Assembly (NCBI GenBank): GCA_021798835.1
Contig: JAJZBQ010000002.1
Coordinates: forward strand, 186,001-250,000
Length of the DNA: 64,000 nt
Source of the DNA: Pseudomonadota bacterium
GTDB lineage: Bacteria > Pseudomonadota > Gammaproteobacteria > Burkholderiales > Ferrovaceae
Direction of reading: 5' to 3'
The notes beneath the pieces are model-generated. The model saw only the letters and a program-made list of their open reading frames with translations. It was not told the origin of the DNA and searched no databases. The translations under genes were made by a program, and so were the position numbers. The stretch's first letter is position 1; each line of letters starts with the position of its first letter. This document shows positions 56,263-64,000 of the stretch, one piece after another.

Positions 56263-57222
56263 ATGCGACTGATTTTGACGGCCCTTATGATGTTTTTTTC
56301 TTGGCTTCTCTTGGCGGAGGCTCATGCAGAGGTTGTCATCGTCCTGAATTCCGGCGAGGGCACCATTAGCCGAATCGACAAAAACACCTTTCGCCCCATC
56401 GACAAGTTCTATGTTGGTCGTGAACCACATCACCTGATGAGCCTGCCGGACAACAGCGCTTTAATTGTCGCCAATGCCGTCAGCAACAATCTGGTTTTTC
56501 TCGACCCACGCACAGGCGACATCAAACATCGCCTAGAACGCATCAGTGATCCCTACCAGATCGGTTTCAGTCCCGACAAACGCTGGTTTGTGGTCAATTC
56601 GCTCCGACTTGATCGAGTTGATGTCTATGATGCACGAGACTTTCATCTCATCAAACGCTTTGAATTGTCCTCCATGCCCAGTCACCTCGCATTCAGCCCA
56701 GACAGTTCTCATGTTTATGTTACGTTGCAGGGCAGTGACCAGCTCGCCTCCATTGACCTCAACTCCATGGCTGTACAGTGGACAATCCCCATCGGAAAAA
56801 CCCCCGCAGGGGTAATTCTGACCCCCGATGGTCAACATCTGCTAATCGGGGTCATGGGATTGAATGAGGTGGCCGTGGTGGACTACAAAACAGCCCAAAT
56901 CATCAAACACATTCCCGCTGGCAAAGGCACCCATAATTTCATGCCAGAAGGAGATGGTCGCCACATCTTTGTCGGCAATCGTAGCGGGGATACCGTTTCC
57001 ATCATTGACACAAAAACCCTGACCATTACCAAGACATTCCCCGTCGCCGGAGGCCCCGATGACATGGAAGTATCTGCCGATGGCAAACAGTTATGGGTTA
57101 CCAACCGCTGGATTCGTCAAATCAGCGTTGTCGATCTGACTACTGATCAAGTGGTACACACCATCCCCGTGGGGAAATCACCCCACGGCATCTTCTTTGA
57201 GCACCACGCATCGCGGCAATAA
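56263..57222 (+). CDS. Exported seven-bladed beta-propeller (YVTN/cytochrome-d1-like) protein
   Basis: 319 aa. Signal peptide (to about residue 23, ending AHA) then about seven repeats with the blade pattern. Examples are LMSLPDNSALIVANAVSNNL, AFSPDSSHVYVTLQGSDQLA, EGDGRHIFVGNRSGDTVSII and VSADGKQLWVTNRWIRQISV. No heme motif is seen. Function unknown: such propellers serve as periplasmic binding platforms. First of three + strand genes (21-bp gap to the next). Confidence 0.82.
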   Translation: MRLILTALMMFFSWLLLAEAHAEVVIVLNSGEGTISRIDKNTFRPIDKFYVGREPHHLMSLPDNSALIVANAVSNNLVFLDPRTGDIKHRLERISDPYQIGFSPDKRWFVVNSLRLDRVDVYDARDFHLIKRFELSSMPSHLAFSPDSSHVYVTLQGSDQLASIDLNSMAVQWTIPIGKTPAGVILTPDGQHLLIGVMGLNEVAVVDYKTAQIIKHIPAGKGTHNFMPEGDGRHIFVGNRSGDTVSIIDTKTLTITKTFPVAGGPDDMEVSADGKQLWVTNRWIRQISVVDLTTDQVVHTIPVGKSPHGIFFEHHASRQ

Positions 57223-57243
57223 TTCCGCCTCTTTTCCAGCCAC

Positions 57244-57999
57244 ATGAAACCCATTGTCCTTGCACTGTGCCTGATCGGCTTCCTGAACATGGCCATAGCC
57301 ACTCCCCCCCCCCCGGCTTCCACCTGTCGTGGCACCCTCTACTTGACACTGGACACAGGCTCCATGCAATCGGCCGACACCATTGCTCAAATTTTGCAAC
57401 GGCACCATGTCATCGCCACTTTTTTTGTCGCCAATGAACCCACCTGGCGCGGAGATCATGCGCTGGATGAAACATGGCGTTCCTACTGGCAAGCGCGTGT
57501 CGCAGAAGGACACCAGTTTGGCAACCACACTTGGTACCATACCACCTTCGTCCGTGACCTTGCCTCTGGAAATATTCAAACCAGGGGCGGAGACCATGCC
57601 CCCCGGACACTGGATGAGACCCAATTCTGCCAGAATCTGCAACGCGTCAACCAACAATTCCAAAATCTTACTGGTCGCCCACTTGCGCCACTATGGCGCG
57701 CACCTGGTGGTAAATTGACCCCCAATGCCATCACTTGGGCAGCCAATTGTGGCTTCCCCAACCATATTGGGTGGTCCCCTGCGGGCTTTTTGGGTGATGA
57801 ACTTCCTTCGGAAATCTACCCCAATGCCCGGTTACTTCAGCAGGCTCTTACTCGCATCAAATCTGGGGATATTCTGATGATGCATCTGGGCATTCGTTCT
57901 CGTCATGACCCTTTCGTCCGAGTTTTGGAACCCCTGATTAGCGATTTGCAGAAAAAAGGTTTCTGCTTTTCTCCTCTCCCAGCGCATGCGCTACAATGA
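57244..57999 (+). CDS. Exported polysaccharide deacetylase (NodB domain)
   Basis: 251 aa. Signal peptide to about residue 19. NodB motifs: LYLTLDTGSMQ (motif 1; TFDDG-like with D then T-G), GNHTWYHTT (H-x3-H metal site), WRAPGGK (motif 3) and ILMMHLG (motif 5). It should remove acetyl groups from a peptidoglycan or exopolysaccharide sugar in the periplasm. Its stop overlaps the next start (ATGA). Confidence 0.85.
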   Translation: MKPIVLALCLIGFLNMAIATPPPPASTCRGTLYLTLDTGSMQSADTIAQILQRHHVIATFFVANEPTWRGDHALDETWRSYWQARVAEGHQFGNHTWYHTTFVRDLASGNIQTRGGDHAPRTLDETQFCQNLQRVNQQFQNLTGRPLAPLWRAPGGKLTPNAITWAANCGFPNHIGWSPAGFLGDELPSEIYPNARLLQQALTRIKSGDILMMHLGIRSRHDPFVRVLEPLISDLQKKGFCFSPLPAHALQ

Positions 58000-58958
58000 C
58001 CATCAGCGAATTTCTGCTCAACGGATTTGTTACCACCCAGGCATGGGTATTCGAACACTGGATCAACCCACTGCTCCCCCGCCTGGGCTTGCTGTCCTAT
58101 CAGGAAGAAGCCTTTGATGCCACTGAATTTGCCTTGGTTGGTCTGTTTGAAATCATCTTGTTGGTGGGGATATTCCGCCCTTTGGAAGCCCTGATTCCAG
58201 CAGAAGATTGGCCTGACCGACGTGGCACTCGGGTGGATGTCATCTATACCCTTCTGCACCGTTTGGGTTTCATCCCTTTAGTCATGTTCGTCCTGATGTG
58301 GCCACTGACATTCAAACTGGACGGTTGGTTGCGAATGCATGGCTTTATCCCCTATACGTTGGAAGATATTTTCCCCGTTTTGCAATACCATCCTATCCTG
58401 ACTTTTTTCGCTTATCTGGTGATTCTGGATTTTTTTTCTTACTGGCTACACCGCTTTCAACATCGACTGGAATGGTGGTGGGCTTTGCATGGCGTACATC
58501 ACAGTCAGCGCACCATGAGTTACTGGTCTGATGACCGTACCCACCTGCTGGATGACCTCCTTACGACTGCCTGGTTTACCCTGTTAAGCTTATTGATCGG
58601 GGTAGAACCGGGGCAATTTATTTTTCTCATGATGATCCCCAGAATTCTGCAAAGTCTGGCTCATGCCAATGTCAACTGGCGTTTCGGCCCGTTTGAGGTC
58701 ATTCTCGTCAGTCCCCACTATCATCGGTTTCATCACGGTATCGGGACGGGAAGCGACAGTGGTTCACTCAGTTGCAACTTTGCTGTACTTTTCCCAATTT
58801 GGGATATTTGCTTCCATACTGCTAATTTTTCGCGTTCCACTCCGCCCACCGGCATTGCTGATCAATTGCAGGGACGAGACTATGGGTCAGGTTTCTGGAA
58901 ACAGCAGCAGTTGGGATTAAAACGTCTTTGGTGTGCAATCCGCTACGGCAAAGCATAA
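57996..58958 (+). CDS. Fatty-acid hydroxylase / sterol desaturase family membrane protein
   Basis: 320 aa with about five membrane segments and the three histidine clusters of the diiron family: HRFQH, HGVHHS and HYHRFHHG. Likely hydroxylates or desaturates a lipid chain; the substrate is not known. Translationally coupled to the deacetylase, which suggests both act on envelope lipid or glycan. Confidence 0.85.
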   Translation: MTISEFLLNGFVTTQAWVFEHWINPLLPRLGLLSYQEEAFDATEFALVGLFEIILLVGIFRPLEALIPAEDWPDRRGTRVDVIYTLLHRLGFIPLVMFVLMWPLTFKLDGWLRMHGFIPYTLEDIFPVLQYHPILTFFAYLVILDFFSYWLHRFQHRLEWWWALHGVHHSQRTMSYWSDDRTHLLDDLLTTAWFTLLSLLIGVEPGQFIFLMMIPRILQSLAHANVNWRFGPFEVILVSPHYHRFHHGIGTGSDSGSLSCNFAVLFPIWDICFHTANFSRSTPPTGIADQLQGRDYGSGFWKQQQLGLKRLWCAIRYGKA

Positions 58959-58983
58959 AAAACGCGGTTCCGAAGAACCGCGT
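58956..58983 (-). terminator. Intrinsic terminator of htpG
   Basis: Perfect 9-bp stem ACGCGGTTC / GAACCGCGT with 4-nt loop (58962-58983). On the minus strand it is followed by TTTTTTATG. Lies 31 bp after the htpG stop. Confidence 0.88.
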
Positions 58984-59013
58984 GTGCTCGCATCACTGCG
59001 CAAATGGGGAAAC

Positions 59014-60906
59014 TCAACTCATCATCAACTGATTGATGCGTTTGACAAACCGAGCGGGGTCTTCCAGTTGCCCCCCCTCAGCCAACAACGATTGATCAAA
59101 CAATAGTTCACTCCACTCAGCAATCCTCTGAGAATCGGTATCCAATTTGAGTCGCAAGATCAAGCGATGATCTGGATTGATTTCCAGAATCGGTTTGGAA
59201 GTTGGCACCGACTGCCCCACAGATTTCAGAAAACGCGACATATTCCCTGACAAATCGCCCTCCTCCACCACCAAACAAGCGGGAGATTCTGTCAGACGAT
59301 GACTGATGCGAACACTCTTGACGCGTTCGCCCAAGGCATGGGTCATCGCATCCAGCAGTGGTTTCAATGATTCCGAGTCATGAGTTTCCACTTGAGGCGC
59401 TTCCACACCCAATTTGCTCAAATCCAGATCGCCTTTGGCAACGGATTGCAACTTTTTGCCATCAAACTCTTCCAAGTGTGACACCACCCACTCGTCGACG
59501 CGGTCCGCCAATAGCAATACTTCGATACCTTTCGAACGAAAAATTTCCAGATGAGGGCTATTTTTAGCCGCCGCGAAACTTTCTGCTGTCACATAATAAA
59601 TGGCATCTTGCCCTTCTTTCATGCGCCCAATATAATCCTTGAGGGATACCGTTTGTTCGACTTGATCGGTATAAGTACTGGAAAAGCGCAGAAGTCCTGC
59701 CCATTTCTCACGATTGGCGTGCTCCTCACCCGCTCCTTCCTTGAAGGCCCGCCCAAACTCATCCCAAAATTTTTGGTATTGTTCTTTTTGATTCTCTGCC
59801 AGATCTTCCAACAATCCCAGAACCTTGCGTGTGCACCCAGCACGGATCGTGTCGATATCCTTGGATTCTTGCAGAATTTCACGGGACACATTCAGTGGCA
59901 AATCTGCTGAATCAATCACCCCACGAACAAAGCGTAAGTATTGGGGAAGAAGTTTCTTGGCGTCTTCCATGATGAATACCCGTCGCACATAGAGTTTGAT
60001 CCCATGACGGGGTTCACGATCCCACAGGTCAAAAGGTGCACGTGCTGGAATGTACAGCAACTCCGTATATTCTTGCTTGCCTTCGACGCGAGCATGACTC
60101 CATGCCAAGGGATCCTCAAAATCATGCGAAACATGTTTGTAGAATTCCCGGTATTGCTCATCCGTAATGTCGCTCTTGGCACGAGCCCACAGCGCATTCG
60201 CCTGGTTCAGTGTCTCTATTTCTGGAACCTCAATCACTGCCTCTTCACCCTCTTTCGGTGGCAATGGATCTTTTTCCATACGAATGGGCAACTGAATGTG
60301 ATCCGAATAGCGGCGCACGATACTGCGAATTTGCCAGGATTGAAGGAAACTGTCTTCTCCTTCCTTAAGGTGCAAGGTTACTGTTGTCCCGCGATCAGGC
60401 ACTTCAACGGTTTCGATAGAAAAAGATCCATCTCCCTGCGATTCCCAACGTACTCCTTCGGTAATTGCTGCTCCTGCCCGTCGAGTAACCAAAACAACCT
60501 TATCGGCAACAATGAAAGCCGAATAGAAACCAACCCCAAACTGTCCAATCAGTGCTGAATCTTTTGCCTGATCACCCGACAATTTTCCTAAAAACTCTTT
60601 GGTTCCCGAGCGCGCAATGGTTCCGATATTGGCGATAACCTCTTCGCGTGACATTCCCACTCCATTGTCACGAATGGAAAGGGTACGAGCATCTTTATCA
60701 ATCAATATCTGAACAGCCAGATCCGGATCGGATTCCAGTAACATTGCATTCTGCAGTGATTCAAAACGCAACTTGTCGCAAGCGTCCGATGCATTGGAAA
60801 TCAACTCACGTAGAAAAATTTCTTTGTTGCTGTACAGCGAGTGAATCATCAGTTGCAACAACTGCTTGACTTCGGTTTGAAAACTGAGAGATTCTTTATG
60901 GCTCAT
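59014..60906 (-). CDS. htpG: Chaperone HtpG (Hsp90)
   Basis: 630-aa Hsp90. GHKL ATPase motifs [27 protein letters not shown] and [12 protein letters not shown] are seen; middle and C-terminal dimerisation domains are complete. Full length for bacteria. Single gene with a strong terminator. A heat-shock promoter was not identified. Confidence 0.97.
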   Translation of the reverse strand: MSHKESLSFQTEVKQLLQLMIHSLYSNKEIFLRELISNASDACDKLRFESLQNAMLLESDPDLAVQILIDKDARTLSIRDNGVGMSREEVIANIGTIARSGTKEFLGKLSGDQAKDSALIGQFGVGFYSAFIVADKVVLVTRRAGAAITEGVRWESQGDGSFSIETVEVPDRGTTVTLHLKEGEDSFLQSWQIRSIVRRYSDHIQLPIRMEKDPLPPKEGEEAVIEVPEIETLNQANALWARAKSDITDEQYREFYKHVSHDFEDPLAWSHARVEGKQEYTELLYIPARAPFDLWDREPRHGIKLYVRRVFIMEDAKKLLPQYLRFVRGVIDSADLPLNVSREILQESKDIDTIRAGCTRKVLGLLEDLAENQKEQYQKFWDEFGRAFKEGAGEEHANREKWAGLLRFSSTYTDQVEQTVSLKDYIGRMKEGQDAIYYVTAESFAAAKNSPHLEIFRSKGIEVLLLADRVDEWVVSHLEEFDGKKLQSVAKGDLDLSKLGVEAPQVETHDSESLKPLLDAMTHALGERVKSVRISHRLTESPACLVVEEGDLSGNMSRFLKSVGQSVPTSKPILEINPDHRLILRLKLDTDSQRIAEWSELLFDQSLLAEGGQLEDPARFVKRINQLMMS

Positions 60907-60958
60907 GGTTTCATCACGTCCTTAGGGTTAAACAGCGATGACCTTGAGTTGGGGACGG

Positions 60959-61546
60959 TCAGAGAGATTTCAAGTGGTTTCCGAAGGCTTTAAACCACAA
61001 CAAACCAGAAACCGTCTTGGCATCACAAATTTTTCCCGATTCTATCCAGGCATAAGCCTCGCTCAGGGGTAACGCCAATGTTTCAAGAAATTCTTCTTCA
61101 TCTCGTCGTGGGGCTTCATAGGACAAGTTACGCGCCATGTAAAAGGTGATTTTCTCTGTGGTATAAGCAATGCACTGATCCAGGCAAACCAGTCTCTTCC
61201 AGTCAGCCGCACGATAGCCAGTTTCCTCAAGCAATTCACGTTGAGCCGCCGCCAGTGGATCTTCCCCTGGATCCAACTTCCCAGCCGGCAATTCATAGTA
61301 GTGTTGGCGCTGTGGGTAACGAAATTGATACTCCAGCAAAAGTGTCTCTTCATCCAACAAAGGAATAATAGCTGAAGCGCCATGGTGAAGAATGTACTCT
61401 CGATCCGTTTCCGCTCCATTTGGGAGTCGTACGCGGTCATGGAAAACTTCAAGAAAACTTCCCTGGTAAGCAGTCCTGGAACCCAAAGTCACTTCGGTAA
61501 AGTCAGACTGCTCTGCATCGAGTGCAGTACCAGGGCGATACAACAT
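60959..61546 (-). CDS. ADP-ribose pyrophosphatase-type Nudix hydrolase (NudF-like)
   Basis: 195 aa. Canonical Nudix box GKLDPGEDPLAAAQRELLEE followed by TG, with the ADPRase-specific proline some 16 residues later region (RLVCLDQCIAYTTEK). Cleaves ADP-ribose or related compounds. The start MLYRPGTALDAEQ was chosen because it lies 2 bp after the nuoN stop; the open frame upstream lies inside nuoN. It appears to be the last gene of the nuo operon. Confidence 0.87.
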   Translation of the reverse strand: MLYRPGTALDAEQSDFTEVTLGSRTAYQGSFLEVFHDRVRLPNGAETDREYILHHGASAIIPLLDEETLLLEYQFRYPQRQHYYELPAGKLDPGEDPLAAAQRELLEETGYRAADWKRLVCLDQCIAYTTEKITFYMARNLSYEAPRRDEEEFLETLALPLSEAYAWIESGKICDAKTVSGLLWFKAFGNHLKSL

Positions 61547-61548
61547 GA

Positions 61549-63000
61549 CTATCCGCGCAGCGATTGCGCAATGGATGCTGTACACAAATCAATGAGTGGT
61601 TGTGGAAGAATCCCCAAGCCGAGTAGTGTCAACCCATTGATGCTCAACAAGAGACGATGATCGCTTTCCCCAACCAAGGGTGTCACATCATCCGGTTCGT
61701 CCATATACATGAGTTTGATGATGCGCAAATAATAAAAAGCCCCCACCAGCGACATCATGACCGCAAATACCACCAACCATGTCAATCCTGCATCAAGCGC
61801 CGCACTCAACACCGCTAACTTGGCAAAAAACCCGGCAGAAACAGGTATTCCGGCCATGGAAATCATAATGAGCAGCATCATGAAAGCATACCACGGGCTG
61901 CGCTTGTTCAACCCTTTGAAATCACTCAAGGTATCCGCCTCGAAGCCATCGCGACTCATCAGTAGAATCATCCCGAAGGCTGCCAAACTCATGAGAACAT
62001 AACTCACAACGTAGAACATGGCTGCCGAGTATCCCCCCAACGTCCCAGACAGAATCCCCAACAGAAGAAAACCCATGTGAGAGATCGTTGAATATGCCAG
62101 CATCCGTTTCAGGTTGGTTTGGGCAATTGCCGTAACGTTACCAAGCAGCATGGACAACACGGCAACGATGATCAACATAGACTGCCAATCCGGCAGCATT
62201 GGCCCCATTGCTCCCGCCAACAATCTCATAAAGAAAGCGAATGCGCCGATCTTCGGTGCGGTGGTAACGAACAGTGCTACGGCCGTCGGAGCTCCCTCGT
62301 ATACATCAGGAACCCACATATGAAAGGGGACTACCCCCATCTTGAAGGACAGGCCAGCCACCATGAATACCAAACCAAGCACTAGAATTCCTGGGTCAGC
62401 ATTACCCTGTGCAATGGTATTGGCCACTTCAGCCATTTGCAGGGAACCCGTCGCTCCATAAATCATGGAAAGACCGTATAGCAACATACCCGATGCCAAG
62501 GCAGCCAGCACAAAATACTTCATGGCGGCTTCACTGGCAATAACCGAGTCCCGTTGCAGTGCAATCAGGGCACACAGCGACAATGAAAGTAACTCCAGCC
62601 CCAAATACATGACCAAAAAGTGATTGGCTGAAATCATCACCATGACGCCCAACAGCGCAAACAAAATCAAAACAAAGAACTCACCTTTAAAGAGTCCTCG
62701 ACTTTGAATATAGTCACGGGAATATGCCAGCACAAAAGATACCGCCAGCACCGAGATCATTTTCAGGGTACGTGCTAATGGATCATCGACAAAAGAGCCA
62801 TTGAAGGTCACCACCACTTGGCCCATGGCACCCAGCAACAAGAAACCCGCTGTGCCCACCAGTGCCAACTGGGCATAGGCATAGGTCAGGAATCGCTTTG
62901 TCTCGTCAATGAACAGATCGGCAATGAGCAATGCCGATAGGGCAACCAACAGAAAAATCTCTGGGTAAGCGGGGACCAGATTGGGAGGAACAAAAGTCAT
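61549..63000 (-). CDS. nuoN: NADH-quinone oxidoreductase subunit N
   Basis: 483-aa proton-pumping antiporter-like subunit of complex I with 14 membrane segments. GLSFKMGVVPFHMWVPDVYE and AYSTISHMGFLLLGILSG are family motifs with the conserved lysines. Start MTFVPPNLVPAYPEIFLLVA was chosen; nuoM ends 10 bp before. Confidence 0.95.
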   Translation of the reverse strand: MTFVPPNLVPAYPEIFLLVALSALLIADLFIDETKRFLTYAYAQLALVGTAGFLLLGAMGQVVVTFNGSFVDDPLARTLKMISVLAVSFVLAYSRDYIQSRGLFKGEFFVLILFALLGVMVMISANHFLVMYLGLELLSLSLCALIALQRDSVIASEAAMKYFVLAALASGMLLYGLSMIYGATGSLQMAEVANTIAQGNADPGILVLGLVFMVAGLSFKMGVVPFHMWVPDVYEGAPTAVALFVTTAPKIGAFAFFMRLLAGAMGPMLPDWQSMLIIVAVLSMLLGNVTAIAQTNLKRMLAYSTISHMGFLLLGILSGTLGGYSAAMFYVVSYVLMSLAAFGMILLMSRDGFEADTLSDFKGLNKRSPWYAFMMLLIMISMAGIPVSAGFFAKLAVLSAALDAGLTWLVVFAVMMSLVGAFYYLRIIKLMYMDEPDDVTPLVGESDHRLLLSINGLTLLGLGILPQPLIDLCTASIAQSLRG

Positions 63001-63010
63001 CGTGTCTCCA

Positions 63011-64000
63011 TCAGAACTTTGGGGTCGAGGCCTGCTCGAGCAATTGCAAAACAGACGCATGCATGGGCTCAGAGAACAATTTGGGATATAACCCCATGCC
63101 CAGAACCAATAGCGCCAGAATGATCAGAAACAAAAACTCACGTGAAGTAATATCTTTCAGTGCGGCAACGTGCGCGTTTGTCACTTCTCCGAACACCACA
63201 CGTTTCACCATCCACAACGTATAGGCCGCCCCCAGGATCAAGGTTGTTGCTGCCAGTGCGGCATACCAGAAGTTGACCTGGACTGCCGACAAGGTGACGA
63301 TAAACTCCCCAATGAATCCACTGGTCCCAGGTAAGCCAGCATTGGCCATGGCGAATAGCATCATGAAGGCAGCAAATTTTGGCATGGTGTTGGCCACCCC
63401 ACCATAATCAGCGATCTGGCGCGTATGCATCCGATCATACAGCACACCAATACACAAAAACATGGCTCCTGAGACAAATCCGTGGGAAATCATCTGTAAC
63501 AGACTTCCTTCCAATCCCAGTGGATTGAACATAAATATTCCCAAGGTTACAAAGCCCATGTGAGAAATCGATGAATAGGCCACCAATTTTTTCATGTCTT
63601 GTTGTACCAAAGCTACCAAACCGATATAAACGACCGCAATCAAGGAAAGGGTAATCATGATGCCAGACAACGCGTGGCTGGCATCTGGAGTAATCGGCAG
63701 GTTGAAACGCAGAAATCCGTATGCACCAATTTTCAGGGTGATAGCAGCCAGAATCACAGAACCTCCCGTCGGAGCCTCCACGTGCGCATCTGGTAACCAG
63801 GTATGTACCGGCCACATGGGAACCTTAACCGCGAAAGACATGAAAAATGCCACAAAAATCAGAATTTGCACGCTCAGCGGCAACGCGACAGCCTGAAATT
63901 TCAGAATGTCGAAGGATCCGCCAGCTTCAAAATAGAGATAGATAAACGCTGCCAGCATCAGCAATGAACCCAGCAGGGTATAAAGAAAAAACTTGATGGA
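63011..64000 (-). CDS. nuoM: NADH-quinone oxidoreductase subunit M, 5'-truncated by window edge
   Basis: C-terminal 329 residues of the ~490-aa complex I subunit. The frame runs off the right edge (reading KFFLYTLLGSLLMLAA there). AVKVPMWPVHTWLPDAHVEA and the adjoining PTGGSVILAA, then AYSSISHMGFVTLGIF, are typical. nuoN follows. Autotrophs need complex I both forward and, by reverse electron flow, to make NADH. Confidence 0.96.
   Translation of the reverse strand, partial: SIKFFLYTLLGSLLMLAAFIYLYFEAGGSFDILKFQAVALPLSVQILIFVAFFMSFAVKVPMWPVHTWLPDAHVEAPTGGSVILAAITLKIGAYGFLRFNLPITPDASHALSGIMITLSLIAVVYIGLVALVQQDMKKLVAYSSISHMGFVTLGIFMFNPLGLEGSLLQMISHGFVSGAMFLCIGVLYDRMHTRQIADYGGVANTMPKFAAFMMLFAMANAGLPGTSGFIGEFIVTLSAVQVNFWYAALAATTLILGAAYTLWMVKRVVFGEVTNAHVAALKDITSREFLFLIILALLVLGMGLYPKLFSEPMHASVLQLLEQASTPKF

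Overview
The window is a gene-dense chromosomal segment of a chemolithoautotrophic proteobacterium, most likely a betaproteobacterium. Pointers are the dxs-folE2 pair, GlnRS, a CysB-type regulator, the ribF-ileS-lspA-ispH cluster, NADH dehydrogenase I genes, and above all a complete alpha-carboxysome locus with form IA Rubisco. An acidophilic or neutrophilic iron or sulfur oxidiser related to Ferrovum, Thiobacillus or Thiomonas would fit. That placement is inferred from gene content and order, not from a search.

Layout. 1-5855: isoprenoid and cofactor genes (dxs 5'-truncated by the window edge, folE2, glnS, birA, coaX). 5840-9372: envelope and housekeeping genes (hldE C-terminal-type adenylyltransferase, BON lipoprotein, SIS-domain isomerase, rsmI, yraN, yajQ). 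9388-12724: arginine operon argD-argF-argG. 12841-22382: rpsT, an Irr/Fur-type regulator, ribF-ileS-lspA-ispH, and a divergent cysB/TSUP exporter pair sitting between ribF and murJ. 22424-22499: tRNA-Thr(CGU), followed by a decayed deacetylase-like gene. 22793-30150: cell-wall hydrolase lipoprotein, BepA-type protease, and pepA-holC-valS. 30164-34851: a small secreted protein, neuC-neuB, an EamA transporter and a UDP-sugar epimerase.

34862-53000 is the CO2-concentrating island. Read on the minus strand it runs cbbL-cbbS-csoS2-csoSCA-csoS4A-csoS4B-csoS1-csoS1-ferritin-like-acRAF-mcdA-(mcdB)-cbbQ-cbbO, then a terminator, then dabB-dabA and an uncharacterised ORF. cbbR diverges from cbbL. DabAB would accumulate bicarbonate and the carboxysome would convert it to CO2 around Rubisco. 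CbbQO and acRAF would maintain Rubisco, and McdAB would position the shells. A 43-bp element containing two TNA-N7-TNA pairs lies about 100 bp upstream of both cbbL and dabB. This suggests that one CbbR regulon drives carbon uptake and fixation.

53234-64000: tRNA-Ser(UGA), a Bax-inhibitor-1 family gene with a strongly structured leader, rlmD, a Nudix gene, a beta-propeller / polysaccharide deacetylase / fatty-acid-hydroxylase cluster, htpG, nudF-type Nudix, nuoN and the 3' part of nuoM (cut by the window edge).

The genome is very compact. Five convergent gene pairs overlap at their 3' ends, several operon genes overlap by ATGA-type junctions, and one divergent pair (rsmI/yraN) appears to share the bases of its start codons. 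No CRISPR array, insertion sequence, prophage or rRNA gene was seen.
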